Source: Microcebus murinus (Eukaryota > Chordata > Mammalia > Primates > Cheirogaleidae). From it: DNA of 64,000 bases. Location: the NCBI RefSeq assembly GCF_040939455.1, contig NC_134116.1, forward strand, positions 47,879,400 to 47,943,399, given 5' to 3'. Position 1 is the first letter of the stretch. Every line of letters begins with the position of its first letter. Below the pieces are notes generated by a model. That model ran no database searches, was not told the DNA's origin, and saw nothing but the letters and a program-made list of their open reading frames with translations. Positions 23,343 to 35,757 of this stretch are shown piece after piece. A program made the position numbers and the translations under genes.

Positions 23343-25445
23343 GGAATTTGTTTTACTTAAATAGATTTAGAGGGTACAAATGTGTTTTGTTACATGACAA
23401 AAAAGGTATAGTAGATAAGTTGAGGCTTTTAATATACTCATCACAGAATACTGTACATTGTACCTAATAGGTAATTTTTCATCCAGCAACCCACTCCAAA
23501 CCTCTCCCTTCTGAGTCTCCAATGTCCAGTAAGTCTCTCTATAAGGCCATGTATATCCATTGCTTAGCTCCCACTTGTAAGTGAGAACATGCAGTATTTG
23601 ATTTTTTGTTCCTGGATTACTCCACTAGAATAGTATCCTCTGGTTCCATCTAAGTAGCTGCAAAATACATTATTTTATTGCTTTTGATGGCTGAGTAGTA
23701 TTTCATGGTATATATTGTATATACCACATTTTCTTTATCCACTCATCAGTTGTTGGGCACAATGGTTGGTTCCATCTTTGCAATTGTGGATTGTGTTGTG
23801 ATAAACATACAGTTACAGGTTTTTTTTTGTTTCTTTTGATTTTTTATAAAATTATTTTACTTCATTTGGGTAGATGCCTAGTAGTGGGATTGTTGAATCA
23901 AATGGTAGGTCTACTTTTAGTTCTTTGAGGAATCTCCATACTGTTTTCCATAGAAGTTTTACTAATTTACATACCCACTAAGAGTGTACAGCATTCCATT
24001 TTCACTGTTTCTGCACTAAAATTTGTAGTTTTCTGACTTTTTACTAATGACCATTCTAACTGGGATAATATGTTATTTCATTTTGATTTTAATTTGCATT
24101 TTCCTAATGATTAGTGATGATGAAAAATTTTTCATATGTTTCTTGGCCATTTGTTTCTCTTTTATTGAAAACTGTTGATTCATGTCTTTGTGCCACTTAA
24201 TAGGGTTATTATTTTTTTTTTCTTGATGACTTGTTTGAATTTCTTATATATTCTGGATATTAGGCCATGGACAGATGTCTAAATGTGAATAATTTCTCCC
24301 ATTTCAAGGTTATCTATTTACTCTATTGATTATATATTTTACAGTGCAGAAGTCTTTTAGTTTAATTAAGCCTCATTTATTTATTTTTGGTTTTGTTGTA
24401 TTTACTTTTGGAATCTTAGTCAAAAATTCTTTATCTAGGCTAATGTCAAGGATAATTTTTTCTAGGTTTTACTCTAATATTTTATGGTATCAGGTCTTAC
24501 ATTTAAATCTTTAATCCATATTGAGTAAATATTTATATGTGGTGAGACACAGGGATCCAGTATCATGCTTCTGCATGAGGCTACGTAATTTTCCCAGCAC
24601 AATTTATTGAATAGGATGTCCATTCCCCAGTGTATGTTTTTGACTACTTTGTGAAGACCAGTTGGTTGTAGGTATTTGCCTTTATTTCTGGGGGTTCTAT
24701 TGTGTTCTATTGGTCTATGTGTCTACATTTGTACCAGTATCATTTTCTTTTGGTTATTACTGCCTTGTAGTATAATTTGAAGTCTGGTAATGTAATGCCT
24801 CCAGATTTGTCATTTTTCCTTAGGATTACTTTGGCTGATTGTACTATTTTGGTTTCTTATGAATTTTAGGGTTGTTTCTTCTAATTCTGTGAAAAATGTT
24901 GTTGGTATTTTGATAGGAATTTCACTGATTCTATAGATTCTTTCAGCAGTATGGACATTTTAATAGTATTAATTCTTCCAATCCATGAGAATGAAATGTT
25001 TTTCCATTTGTTTATGTCATCTATGATTTTTTTTCATCAGGATTTTGTAGTTCTTCTTATAGAGATCTTCACCTCCTTGGTTAAGTATATTCCAAGGTGT
25101 TTTATTATCTTTGCAGGTATTATAGATGGTATTTAGTTCTTGATTTCATTCTCAGCTTGATAATTATTAATATATAGAAATGTTGTTAATTTATGTACAT
25201 TGATTTGATACTTGAAACTTTACGGAATTCATATATCAATTCTTGGAGTCTTTTGGAGGAGTCTTTAGGGTTTCTCAGGTATAAAATCATATCATTGGCA
25301 AACAGGGATAGTTTGATGCCTTTTTTTTCCAAAGTGGTCACCTTTTATTTATTTCTCCTGCCTGATTGTTCTGGCTAAAACTTAATGTACTGTGTTAAAT
25401 AGAAGTGGTGAAAGTGAGCATCCTCACCTCAGTAGAAGTTATTGA
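23343..25445 (-). mobile_element. Second older L1, about 2.1 kb of the 3' part
   Basis: It begins with a 3' UTR seen as 'gagggtacaaatgtgttttg', then 'gctcccacttgtaagtgaga', 'gatggctgagtagtatttca', 'gtagatgcctagtagtggga', 'tattggtctatgtgtctac' and 'ttggcaaacagggatagttt'. That order is reverse-complement L1 from the 3' UTR up into the middle of ORF2. It stops near 25445. It is a separate insertion from 22200-23255, because the same ORF2 segments occur in both. It is broken by many stops. Confidence 0.92.
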
Positions 25446-25823
25446 GTGGTCTTTCTAGAAGAGTTTCTTACAAAAAGGGCTGACTCCACATGTATTCTTT
25501 TGCATTTGTTCTATTTCTCTTCTTGCTTCCTGGAACACAATTATGTCTGAAGCTTCAGCTGCCCTCTTGTAAAAATGAAGATGAAAGCTGAAGAGAGCCA
25601 TTAGGAGCCTGGGTTTCTGATGACTCTGGAGTCACAAAAGCAGCCCTGCATATTCCCCTTGATACTTTTCCATTACATGAAAGACAAATAAGCACATAAT
25701 TTATGATGTTTTTATTCAACACTCTACTAAAATAAATTCTTAATACCCAGGAATTCTATACCACCTTTAGTTGAGTTTAAATTGGTGAGAGATAAATACA
25801 ACTTAGCAAATACATTGGTTTTA
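25446..25823. other. Unassigned, possibly an old LTR or DNA repeat
   Basis: The wording 'gagcctgggtttctgatgac' near 25606 is of a kind found in several ancient mammalian repeats, but I cannot name the family. Confidence 0.35.
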
Positions 25824-26312
25824 TATGTTGAGTAACAAAATTAACTCACAAAATTAGTGGCTTAAAATCACACCCATTTATTATCTCTCTGTTTCCATGG
25901 AGCAAGAGTCTTGGAACAGTTCAAATGAATACTCCTTTACCCTGTTGACATGGCTATTGGCAGATTTCAGATCTTTGTCATTGTAGGGGTGAAATATAAT
26001 GTCTCAGCTCCTAGATGCAGTTCTTTATCATTTTCCTGATCCACAGGAAGTTTACATCATAACCACTTGTTTCTTCAAGGCAAGCAGGATAGTTTATCTA
26101 ATACATACAGAGATATAATTACCTATAACCTAACCCAGGGGATTATATCCCATGCCCATTCCCTTTGTCATATTTTATTTGTAATAACCAATATAATATG
26201 CAATATTTTAGGCAATTGACATGTCCCACCTACTCTCAATAGTAGAAAATTTACAGGGAATAAACCAGGTATTGGAAAACATGGTGCTCAATTTAGAATT
26301 CTGCCTACCACA
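25824..26312 (-). mobile_element. MaLR-type solo LTR (MLT1-like)
   Basis: The plus strand reads 'gagtaacaaaattaactc', 'ttagtggcttaaaatcacac', 'catttattatctctctgttt' and ends 'gaattctgcctaccaca'. This is the reverse complement of an LTR that starts TGTGGTAGGCAGAATTCT and ends near a TTAAGCC..TTA..ACA block. It is non-coding and well diverged. Confidence 0.75.
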
Positions 26313-27777
26313 TAAATAAACAAACATTTCATAAAGAAAGTCTGTTTACAGTTTCTTCATCTTTTTCTATATTGGTGCACTAGTAAGAATATATTAGGTT
26401 GCTCTTCATAGAATCTCTCTTCACCCTTTGAATAACCTCTTAAATATAGATCTATAATAAGCCTATCACAAAATATATTTATTAACCTTTTCAAATCTAA
26501 ATCATGGTTTAATCTAGCTCTTCATAGTTAAAACTCACTACTCAAGAAAAAATAAAAAACACTCTCCTCAAACAAATACTGTTCTTTATCCAAAGTTTTT
26601 AAAAATATTAATACTGCTCAGAGTCAATATTTCTTTAAATAACAAACTCCTACTGCAGAAGTTCACAATGGAAAAACTTCTGTACAGAGGCATTTCTCCA
26701 AACTTAACATGAAGTTCATCTCTCCTTCATCCTTTGTTTATGCTAGTATTATTATTTAAGATATATGAATCAGTGGTAGTGGGTAAAAGTAAACATATCT
26801 GTCATATTTATTCTTTTCTTTTTCCTGTGTCTGGGAACTTGAAAACTCTGATCATTTTTTCTTCTATCTTGGTCTTTATCACACCTGTGTTTCAATAATC
26901 TACTTCTGTATTTACTTTTTCTATTGGTCTATGAACTGAGATGGTCAACTCTTTAAAAACAAGATGTTATAATAATTCAATTGGTATTTATACTTTAGCT
27001 CTTAATCAGGCCGAGACTTTATTTCATTTGAACTAGGAGAATGATGCCTTTATTTTTGTAATGTTATCTACTTTAATGTGACTCTAACTTGTTTATCAGA
27101 GTATAAATAAAATGACACTTTATATAAGAAAATATTTTAATATTATTCAAAAAGAAAAAGTGACACATTAATGTTCTTATTCTTTGGGGCAGGGATCCAA
27201 TAAAATTGACCTAAACTCCACACTAGATATCTGAGGATAACTCACATACACGAAACAGCTTTGTTAATAGGGACATGGTACCTATATGCTTGTTTCACTT
27301 TAACTCTGGGTGAGTTAAGATTTAAAATTCTAAAGTGTACCAAAATAAGTTTACTTCTGTACTTTTTGAACAAAGATCCTTGTACTAAAGTATTCCCCAC
27401 AAAACCCATCAAATAGTACACTATGTATTCAAAAGGTGGAAAAAAATAGTATTACTGATAGAAATCCTTGTACCTTAAATCCCTACCACTATAAAAGTTG
27501 AAATTGTATATATTTTATGTTAGAATATGAAAATTGTGTAAATCCATGAGCCAAATATGGAGAGAATTCTATTGTTAATTTATTTGCAAATTAATTTATT
27601 GAATTAATTTATTAAAGAAAGAAATATGTTGCTTTCACAAGACCTGAGAGACGAGGTGAGTCAAGAAATTAAAAATTAGTATCTTTGCTATATCTGTATG
27701 TCTCTTTCATTTTGTAGCACATGTGTGGAAGTAAGAAGATAAATAAATAAGTAAAAGCACAGTTAAGGGAACTTCCA
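26313..27777. other. Unassigned AT-rich DNA
   Basis: I recognise no repeat, gene or RNA in this stretch. Confidence 0.5.
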
Positions 27778-28720
27778 GTCTAGACAACGATAGTCCCATT
27801 TCTTCCTGCTACTCCCTTCTGGGTACAACTACAGACCCTGGAAATAATGCAAGAGGCAACCAAAGGAGATCTCTGACACTGTCTCACACCTCGTGGTCTG
27901 GCCAAGGGCATTGATCAGAGTCCCAACAATAGTATACTCCAAGGGAAACATTTTCTTTCCCTGAAGGCCTAAGACTTTCACAAGAATACCTACTTGCCCC
28001 TCTCGGCTTGAGATTATCCTTTGTTGTCCAGACACACTACAGAAAGGGAGGCCAGGGACATATTAGGGATCCCACCATTGTGAGTGGTTTTGTCTAGTAA
28101 CACTCTTCTTGGTAGGCCTGAGAATCCTCCCACACTGGAAGACACTGAGGCAGATGAGCACAACTGGAAAAAAGACATGCAGACACAACAAGCCTACTCT
28201 ATAGACTGAAGCATCCCCCCTATTCCCAGCAGACACCCAGTGGCCCTACCTGGGAAATCTATTGTGTTGCCTGAGACAAGCATCAGCAGCAGGGACCAGT
28301 TGAAGCTCTATGACATCAAATAAGCCAAGAAAAGCATCTATAATTCAAACTGTCACTGGAATCACAATCCACAGAATAAGGCCAAGAACTTATGCTAAAC
28401 TTAAGCAGGGCGAATGCCTATTAAAATAAAGGATCTAAATAGAGCCCAGAGTATACTGATCTAACATAATGGAAAAAATGCCCAGGATATAATTATAGCC
28501 ACAATCATAAAAAGATCAAAAGAAATTTCAACTTGAATGAGAAAACCCTGACACTAACGCTAAGATGAATCAAATGTTAGAGATATGTGACAAGAATGTT
28601 AAGGTGTCCATCATCAAAATATTTCAAAACTCAATTAAAAATTCTCTATAAACAAATGAAAAATAGAAAACATCCATAAAGAAATAAAACTATAAGAAAG
28701 AACCAACTGTCAGTATAATA
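27778..28720 (+). mobile_element. Very old L1M (or HAL1-like), ORF1 region
   Basis: Words such as 'caaccaaaggagatctctga', 'gagcccagagtatactgat', 'cttgaatgagaaaaccctga', 'agatgaatcaaatgttagag' and 'ccatcatcaaaatatttc' follow the order of the leader and ORF1 of ancient L1M/HAL1 elements. The frame is full of stops. It is one part of the mosaic that reaches to 31.7 kb. Confidence 0.65.
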
Positions 28721-29060
28721 GAATATTATAAAAAGATATTCATTTTCATTTTCTATAGAGAAAATGAAATACTGATACATGCTTCATCATGGATGAACTT
28801 TGAAAAAATTATGCCGAATGAAAGAAGCTAGCAACAAAGAATCCCATATTGCAGAATTTTATTTATATAAAATTGTCAAAATATGTAAATCTATACAAAC
28901 AGAAAGCAGATAAGCGGTTGCCCAGGGTTGAGGGGAATGGGGACATAGGCGGTGATCGGTGACAGGTACAGGGTTACTTCAGGGGCAATGAAATACTCTA
29001 AATTGCTTAAGACAATATGTAAAATTCTGTAATATACTAAAAGTCATCAAGTTATGTATA
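28721..29060 (+). mobile_element. Old L1M 3' portion
   Basis: 'gaaatactgatacatgcttc', 'ggatgaactttgaaaa', 'atgccgaatgaaagaagcta', 'agcggttgcccagggttgag' and 'atatactaaaagtcatc' match the end of ORF2 and the 3' UTR of old L1M elements. An Alu sits immediately downstream. Confidence 0.75.
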
Positions 29061-29065
29061 CTTTA

Positions 29066-29348
29066 ACTTTTTCTGTTTTTCCTAGAGATGAGGTCTTTTC
29101 TGTTGCCCAGGCTGGAGTACAGTGGTGCAATCATAGCCTCAAACTCCTAGGCTTGAGAGTTACTCCTACCTCAGCCTCCAAAATAGCTAGGTAAAGGCAT
29201 GCGCCACTGTGTCCACCTATTTTTTTTTTATACAGAGAGAGTCTCACTATGTTGCCAGGCTAGTCTTGAATGTTTGACCTCAAGTGATCTTCCTGCCTCA
29301 GCCTCCCCAAATGTTAGGATTGCAGATGTGAGCCACTGTTCCCAGCTG
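29066..29348 (-). mobile_element. Old Alu (AluJ-like)
   Basis: The plus strand reads 'tgttgcccaggctggagtac', 'cctcaaactcctaggc', 'tctcactatgttgccaggct' and 'gatgtgagccactgttccca', a full-length dimeric Alu in reverse. It is diverged, and it interrupts the L1M mosaic. Confidence 0.93.
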
Positions 29349-29399
29349 AGTTTTCTACTCTTTTATTGGGTAAATTGTTTTGTTTTAAGAATTCCAAAA

Positions 29400-30027
29400 G
29401 AGTGAAAAGATAAACCGCATATTGCAAAAAATCTTGCAAAATGCATATCTGATAATGGATTGGTATCCAAAATATAAAAAAACCTCTTAAAATGCAACAA
29501 TAAGAAAATAACAACAAAAAATAAACTCAATTATAAAGTGGGAAAAATATCTTAAATAGACACCTCACCAAAGAACATAGATGGCAAATAAGCATACAAG
29601 AAGGTGCTCAATATTATCATTAGGGGATTTCAAATTAAAACAATAGTGAAATACCACTACATACAAATTAGAATGGTTAAAATCCAAAAAACTGAGAACA
29701 TTAAATACTGGCAAAGATGAGGAACAATACGAACTCTCATTCATTGCTGATTGGAATCAAGAATGATACAGCCATTAGAGAAAACAGTTTGGCAGTTTCT
29801 TACAAAGCTGAACATATTCTTACCACACAATCCAGGAATTAATTATGCTCTTTATTATTGGCCAAAATGAGCTCAAAACTATGTCCACACAAAAACCTGC
29901 ACATGAATGTTTATGTCAGCTTAATTCATAATTGCTTAAATTTGGAAAGAAACAAGATATCCTTCAATAGGTGAATAGATAAAGAAAGTGTTGTATATCC
30001 ATACAATGGAGTATTATTCATATAAAA
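29400..30027 (+). mobile_element. Old L1M, C-terminal part of ORF2
   Basis: 'caaaatgcatatctgataat', 'ttggtatccaaaatataaa', 'agacacctcaccaaagaaca', 'taccactacatacaaattag', 'cacacaatccaggaatta' and 'atacaatggagtattattc' give the standard L1 ORF2 order. Stops and indels show a dead element. Confidence 0.85.
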
Positions 30028-30215
30028 CTGTATGTCCCCCTCAAATTCATATGCTGATAATCACCAATGTGTAAGTATTAGGAGGTGGGGGCCTTTGGGA
30101 GATAGGTCATGAGAGTCGAGCTCTTATAATTGGGATTTATGTCCTTAGAAAAAAGGCCTGGAGAGCTGTCTTTCCCTTTCTGCTATGTGGTATTACAGTA
30201 AGAAGACACTGCCCA
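30028..30215 (+). mobile_element. MaLR LTR fragment (MLT1/MST-like), 5' half
   Basis: 'ccctcaaattcatatgctga', 'taggaggtgggggcctttgg', 'gataggtcatgagagt' and 'gcctggagagctgtctttcc' are the first half of a MaLR LTR. The 3' half is missing. Confidence 0.75.
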
Positions 30216-30374
30216 GCATAGCAAGAGAAGTATGGTTTCTATTAAAGGCATATCACTTTTGCACCATTATAAAGTCAAAAAATTGTAATTGGAACAATCA
30301 TAAATCAGGGGTTGTTTGTATTCCTATCATCACAACCCCAGAAGTAAAAGAAAAAAAGATTGAGATTGAAAGAA

Positions 30375-31661
30375 TTATTTAAAGAAATGATAGCTGAAAG
30401 CATTGCAAATTTGGCAGAAGACATAAAACTGCAAGTCTAGAATTTCTGAACAAACCCCAAACAAGATAATTTCAAGGAAATACACACCAAGACATCATAA
30501 TTACACTACTGAAATAGAAAGAGAATAAAACAAACCTAGAAAGCAGCCAAAGACAAAGAATACACTACCTGCAGAGAGACGTTAATTTGAATGCCAGAGA
30601 ATTATTTATCTGAAAACATTGAAGCCAGAAGAAACTAGCACAAAATTTTCCACGTGCTGAAAGGAAAGAATAATCAATTGTGAATTCTACATGTGGTGGC
30701 ACTAGCCCCTAGCAATGAAGGGGACAAAACAGCATTCTCAGATGAAGGGAAACTAATAGAATTTGATGCTAAAAGACCTATGCTTAAGACTGCCTAAACA
30801 AGTTTCTCTAGACAGAAAGGACATGACAAAAGAAAGAATGTTGGAATACCGGAAAGGAAGAACAATGGAAAATGCAGAAACATGGGTACATATAAGAGCC
30901 TATCCTTTCTCTCATGAATTTTATAAATCAAAGTTGACGATTGAAACAAAACTGATGACACTGATATTCAAGATAATACTATATTGGGGAAGATAAAGAG
31001 ACATAAATGAAAAGGAGGTTTCCACATTTCACCTGAAATTGTAAAATATAGATATCTGTAGACTTCAATGTTGCATATGTATATTGTTTTACCTGTTGCA
31101 ACAATAACATACCAATACAAATAGAACACTCAAAAACATTATAAATAAGTCAGATGAAATCCTAAAGAAAAGTTTAAGTAACCCATAGGAAAACCAGAAA
31201 AGAGAAGCAAAGAAATACACAGAAAACTAATAATAAAATATCCCTGAAAAGCACTAGAATATCAATAATTACTGTCAATGGAAATTATCCCAATATTCCA
31301 ATCAAAATGTACATCTTGGATTTAAAAATGCACCCGTAAATATACAGCTTAAATGAAACTCATGTCAACTTCATTGATATTAGTAGATTGAAAATAAAAT
31401 AATAAAACAAGATATATCATGCAATGCTAACTTAAAAATATACAAGTAGCTATATTAATATCCATTGCATTAGACTTTAAATCAATTAAAATAACTAGAC
31501 ACAAGAAAGGACATAACATAATGATAAAAATTCAATCCAGCAGGAAGACATAAAAGTGTACCCACTGAAAAATAAAGCCGCAAAATTTATGAAGCAAAAA
31601 CCAATAGAGTTGAAAAGAGAAATAGACAAATCCACAGTCTTAGTTGGGGATTTTCATAAAT
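30375..31661 (+). mobile_element. Very old L1M, ORF1 end to ORF2 endonuclease start
   Basis: 'acagcattctcagatgaagg', 'gacagaaaggacatgacaaa', 'aacccataggaaaaccag', 'aatatcaataattactgtca', 'aaatgaaactcatgtcaact', 'ggacataacataatgataaa' and 'gagaaatagacaaatccaca' keep the order of the ORF1/ORF2 junction and the start of the endonuclease domain of old L1M. The open frame at 31556-31807 is partly this relic and not a gene. Confidence 0.8.
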
Positions 31662-31974
31662 ATGTTAAGGAGGCTGCATATCCAGAGAATAGTGAGAAAG
31701 AGAGTGATAGGAATGGATGCTGGAGAGCAGGCTGGAGTCAAATTGCACAAGATCATTTCAGATGTACTATTTCGTCAGAGAAGGCAGGTTCAATGTATGT
31801 GGAGTAGAACTAATAGGATTTCCTGAGGGATCAGACTTCAGAGATTTTTACATGGACAACTAGATGGTCAGTAGTGTCCTTTAATAACATGAAGTGCTGG
31901 GAAATAATCATATTTGAGAGGGGAAAAAGGAATTCCAATTTAGACATGTTAACATTGAGATATGAGTATTGATG
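31662..31974. other. Unassigned DNA after the L1M mosaic
   Basis: L1 similarity ends near 31661. What follows, through 'gatgctggagagcaggctgg', is not assigned to a family. Confidence 0.4.
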
Positions 31975-32450
31975 AAGACTTTCTTATTGACTAAACTTAA
32001 GATAAACTTCTATGAGTTCATTTCTCTACTGAGCTTCATCTGTGGGTCATGTCCTTGGCCTGCCTAGCCCAGCTTTGGAAATAATCCTGGTATGTACATG
32101 TACTAAGAATCTCCCCACCCTTTATATTTGATCTGCTTCGATATCTGTTCAAGTTCCTCATCCTCTGCCCTGGATATCTGATCTACCTTGGCCTGTCTTT
32201 AGCAAGAATCCTCTTAAGCAGTTTAGCAAGAATCTCTGTACCTATGATATCTCTCCCCTTACTCATTCTCTATCTACAGGCCCCCTCATCTGCTCTTTGG
32301 CCATATATCTCCACTTGTTTTTGTTATATTCAGGATTGAATTCAGTTTTATACTGAAATCTCTTTATATGACGGCAATATCACCGATAAAATCCGTCTTC
32401 ACTGGCATTAAATTTTGTCTGATTCTATTCTTATTTAACAGTTTGCATTA
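31975..32450 (+). mobile_element. Probable endogenous-retrovirus LTR
   Basis: A pyrimidine-rich stretch with internal repeats of 'agcaagaatc' and 'gatatct' type leads to 'ggccatatatctccacttg', 'ttgaattcagttttatactg' and 'gataaaatccgtcttcact', the pattern of an LTR U3-R-U5 end with a poly(A)-type signal. There is no retroviral coding sequence beside it. The family is not identified. Confidence 0.45.
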
Positions 32451-35317
32451 TTAGGTTATCGCTGATGATCAAACATGAATGCAAATCTTGTCTACCAAAA
32501 ATACATTTCTTTTTCTTGAAGCAGAGAGCCCACTTATATGGGCTTTCTAATTCTTTCCTTCCTCAAAGACTCAAGTGCTGGGGAAAAATGTAATCACTGG
32601 ATACAAAGGTATTAATATATGTTTCCATTAAATGTTGCTCATGAATTTGCAGGCCTGTGTGCCAAGCTGAGAGGTATATCTTGGTCTTTGGAAGTCAAAG
32701 GTACATCCCTATCACAATAGCTTCATGGTACTGCTATCCATGGAAACACTGGCTGGATCTTATGTAAATGGGGTCATTTTCTTTCCAATAAAGACATTCT
32801 TTTTGTGCTTTTGCTTCATGTACATCTTCAGAATGTAGACATACAATATTTCCTAACATAATTTACTTTAATTTAAACTTAGCTCTCAATGAAAAGATGT
32901 TTATGAAAGAAATAATTTAAGATATAAGAAACCTAATTATGCACAGTATGTATTATAATACCAAATGCTGCTTTGCAGGTACAGTAAAAGTTGGTTTTCT
33001 TAAGTTATATTGGTTTAACTTAGTTTATACAGATTAATATAGATATAGATATATGTTCTTAAGTTAGAAGTCCAAAAGCTGAAGCATTTTTCTTCAATTA
33101 CATTTTTTTAAGTGAGAAAACTGCAAGTCATATAATCATTTCATTACTGACAGAATGAGGCAGCAGATTAAAAATTCTGCTGTTGTTTTCACCAGCAGGC
33201 TTAACAGCAGTGATAGTGGGATAGAACAAGACAACAGATTTCACCAGGCAAACTCTGTTGCCTAGAGCCACTGTTCCAAACTGCTTGCCTTTCCTTTGGG
33301 TTGATATTAGACTGTACTGGTAACTGGTATGTTTTCTATTCAGCATGACATATACTCCTTGCCAGTAATTAAATTTGGCAAGAAAATCTAATGACATTTC
33401 CCACCCAATATATCAGATGGCAGCTGAGTATAAGACAATGCTATGTAAGGAGATTTTTCCTCCCCATAAAGAATAGAAACCTGTGGCAAGTTACTTACAC
33501 TATACTTATGTAACTTTAAAAATAATAATATAATAGTAATAATTCCATGACTGACAGTAGATGGTATAGCAAAACAAAAAAATCTTAAAATAAGTAACAA
33601 GTGACAAACTTTTAAATTTGCAGTGTAGCATCATTTTTTCTCCCAAAGACTATGAAAGATTTGAATCTTCTGGTCCAAAAGATTATTTGCATTTTCTTAG
33701 ATAAACTCTTGAAAACCTTATATATCAACGATAGAAAATAAATGAACTACCATTAAATGATAGGTTTTTCTTTACTTATGTGAAGTGGCAAATGATTTCA
33801 TTCACCTGGAAATATTCTATTCATTCTAGAACAACTTGCTTAAATGTTATCAAATCTATAAAGCTTTTCTCTTCAGAGTAACTCAAGCTTGCTTTTCTTC
33901 ATACTATCTAACAAATGTATGTAAGTATTCATTTAAAAACAATTATTGCATGCAAATACTTGTTTTGAGGAAGAAAGTACAATGACAAGTTAAGAAGTGT
34001 ATATTCTCCAACGGGGTTAAATTTCAAGGGAAAGAGCTCCCCTGCTTCCCCTGCTTTTCCTGCAAGTGAACTCTATTAGAGAAGTGAGGGTTAAGTGAAC
34101 AAAGAAGATAATTGCACATGTGAGAAGCACCTTGAAATAAATAAATACAGTAGTATATGATAAAATATATAACTAGGTGAGAAAGATTGAAAGAGGTAAT
34201 AACAAAATGATCAAAAAAGACTCCACTAAGGATATGTCTTAGGATCAAAGAATAGGAATGTGGAAGAAGTAGTGGGATCCAATCACAGGGCATTCCTGGA
34301 AGTAAGTTCCATAAGACCTTGGCTGTTCAAGGAACAGAGAGAATATCTGTGTGGTGTTCTTGGCAGTCATTGAGAGAGAGGACTGACTGTTATACATTGC
34401 CTGATTCCTATCCTCTAGAAAACACCTTGAAAGAAATGGTACAAAATTTATTACTTATAAATGCCTGAGCAATTGAAACATATGTTTATAACACCATGAC
34501 AAGTTGCAAAGGAATTATCTTGTGAAATCACATTAACACAATAAAATAAATGATAATAACATACATGGTGCATAATTTTGCTAAAAGGGTGTGGTAGAGG
34601 CAATTGAAGTAATGGCATGACAAGGGAATAGTGTTATTTCTAATGATCAAGGAAGAAGTCCTTATTTTTGAAAGAGGAAATAGACATGAGCTTCTCATAA
34701 TGAATACATCTTTTATTTTGAACAAGAATCTTCAAATAAAGGCTTTCATTAATAAATTTCAGGGACTATTATGCTTTTAATAATGGTGGTTGGAGATTAG
34801 CATATGTTTCATTCATATTTGGAAAACTAAAGGCAATTATTGGTTAATACTGATGTACTTGATCTAAGGAAGAAGATATATGTTGATAGGTTTTTAAAAA
34901 GCAAGAAAAAATCTGTGAAGTTTTTAGAAATGTCTTTTACTATCAAGAGTGATTTTAGACATTTTTCTTTTAAGATTTTCTTGATTTAAAGCAAATGTCC
35001 TTTATTTATATAATGTGTTTGTGTGTATTAATTTAGATGATACTTCCCTATGAAGAATAAACAAACAAATCTAAGTTATTTTCAGTGTTAAAACTTTAGG
35101 GAATAATTTGGCATTTTAGTTAAAACACCCTGTTGTTCTTTGCAATCTGAAGAATATACCCATTGGAATTGATTGGTTAAAAACACTCAAAGACTTTCTT
35201 ACTTTAGTCATATTTACTAAGACCACAAAGATTCAAATAAAAATATTTTAAAATGTCTAATATTTTAACAATGAAAAATATTTTAAACAAATATTTGAAA
35301 CATTTTATTATTATATA
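32451..35317. other. Unassigned AT-rich DNA
   Basis: The block 33130-33420 is somewhat more GC-balanced and carries an 89-codon minus-strand open frame with no recognised domain. Two further minus-strand frames (33388-33600, 34024-34293) look like chance. Confidence 0.45.
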
Positions 35318-35434
35318 TTTTTTTAATTTCAGCATATTATGTGTGTACAAATGCTTAGGTTATGAATATTTCCTTTGTCCCACCCAAGTCAGAGCTTCAA
35401 GCATCTCCATCCCCCAGACGGTGCACACCGCATT
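35318..35434 (-). mobile_element. L1 3' tail, lemur-type
   Basis: The plus strand reads 'tttcagcatattatgtgtgt', 'gtcccacccaagtcagagct' and 'catccccc agacggtgcac' (one word). It is the same 3' end as the L1 tails at 9-12 kb. It is cut short at about 35434, exactly where an Alu begins. Confidence 0.85.
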
Positions 35435-35757
35435 CTTTTTCCTTTACTTTTGTAGACAGAGTCTCCCTCTATTGCCTGGGTAGAGTGCCATAGTGTCACC
35501 TTCACAGCAATCTCAAACACCTGGGCTCAAGTCATCTTCCTGCTTGAGCCTCCTGAGTAGCTGAGAGTACAGGTGTGTGACACCACACCTGGCTAATTTT
35601 TTTTATTTTCAGTTATCTGGCTAATTTCTTTCATTTTTAGTAGAGACAGGGTCTTGCTCTTGCTGTGGTTGGTCTAGAGAACTCCCGACTTCAAGGAATC
35701 CTCCTGCCTACGTCTCCCAGAGGGCTAGGATTACAGACGTGAGCCACCAGGCCCAAC
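35435..35757 (-). mobile_element. Alu SINE abutting the L1 tail
   Basis: A reverse-strand dimeric Alu: 'gacagagtctccctctattg', 'agtgtcaccttcacagcaat', 'agtagagacagggtcttgct' and 'ggattacagacgtgagccac'. The central A-rich part is duplicated or expanded ('ctggctaatttttt' is followed by 'ctggctaatttctttc'). Confidence 0.93.
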
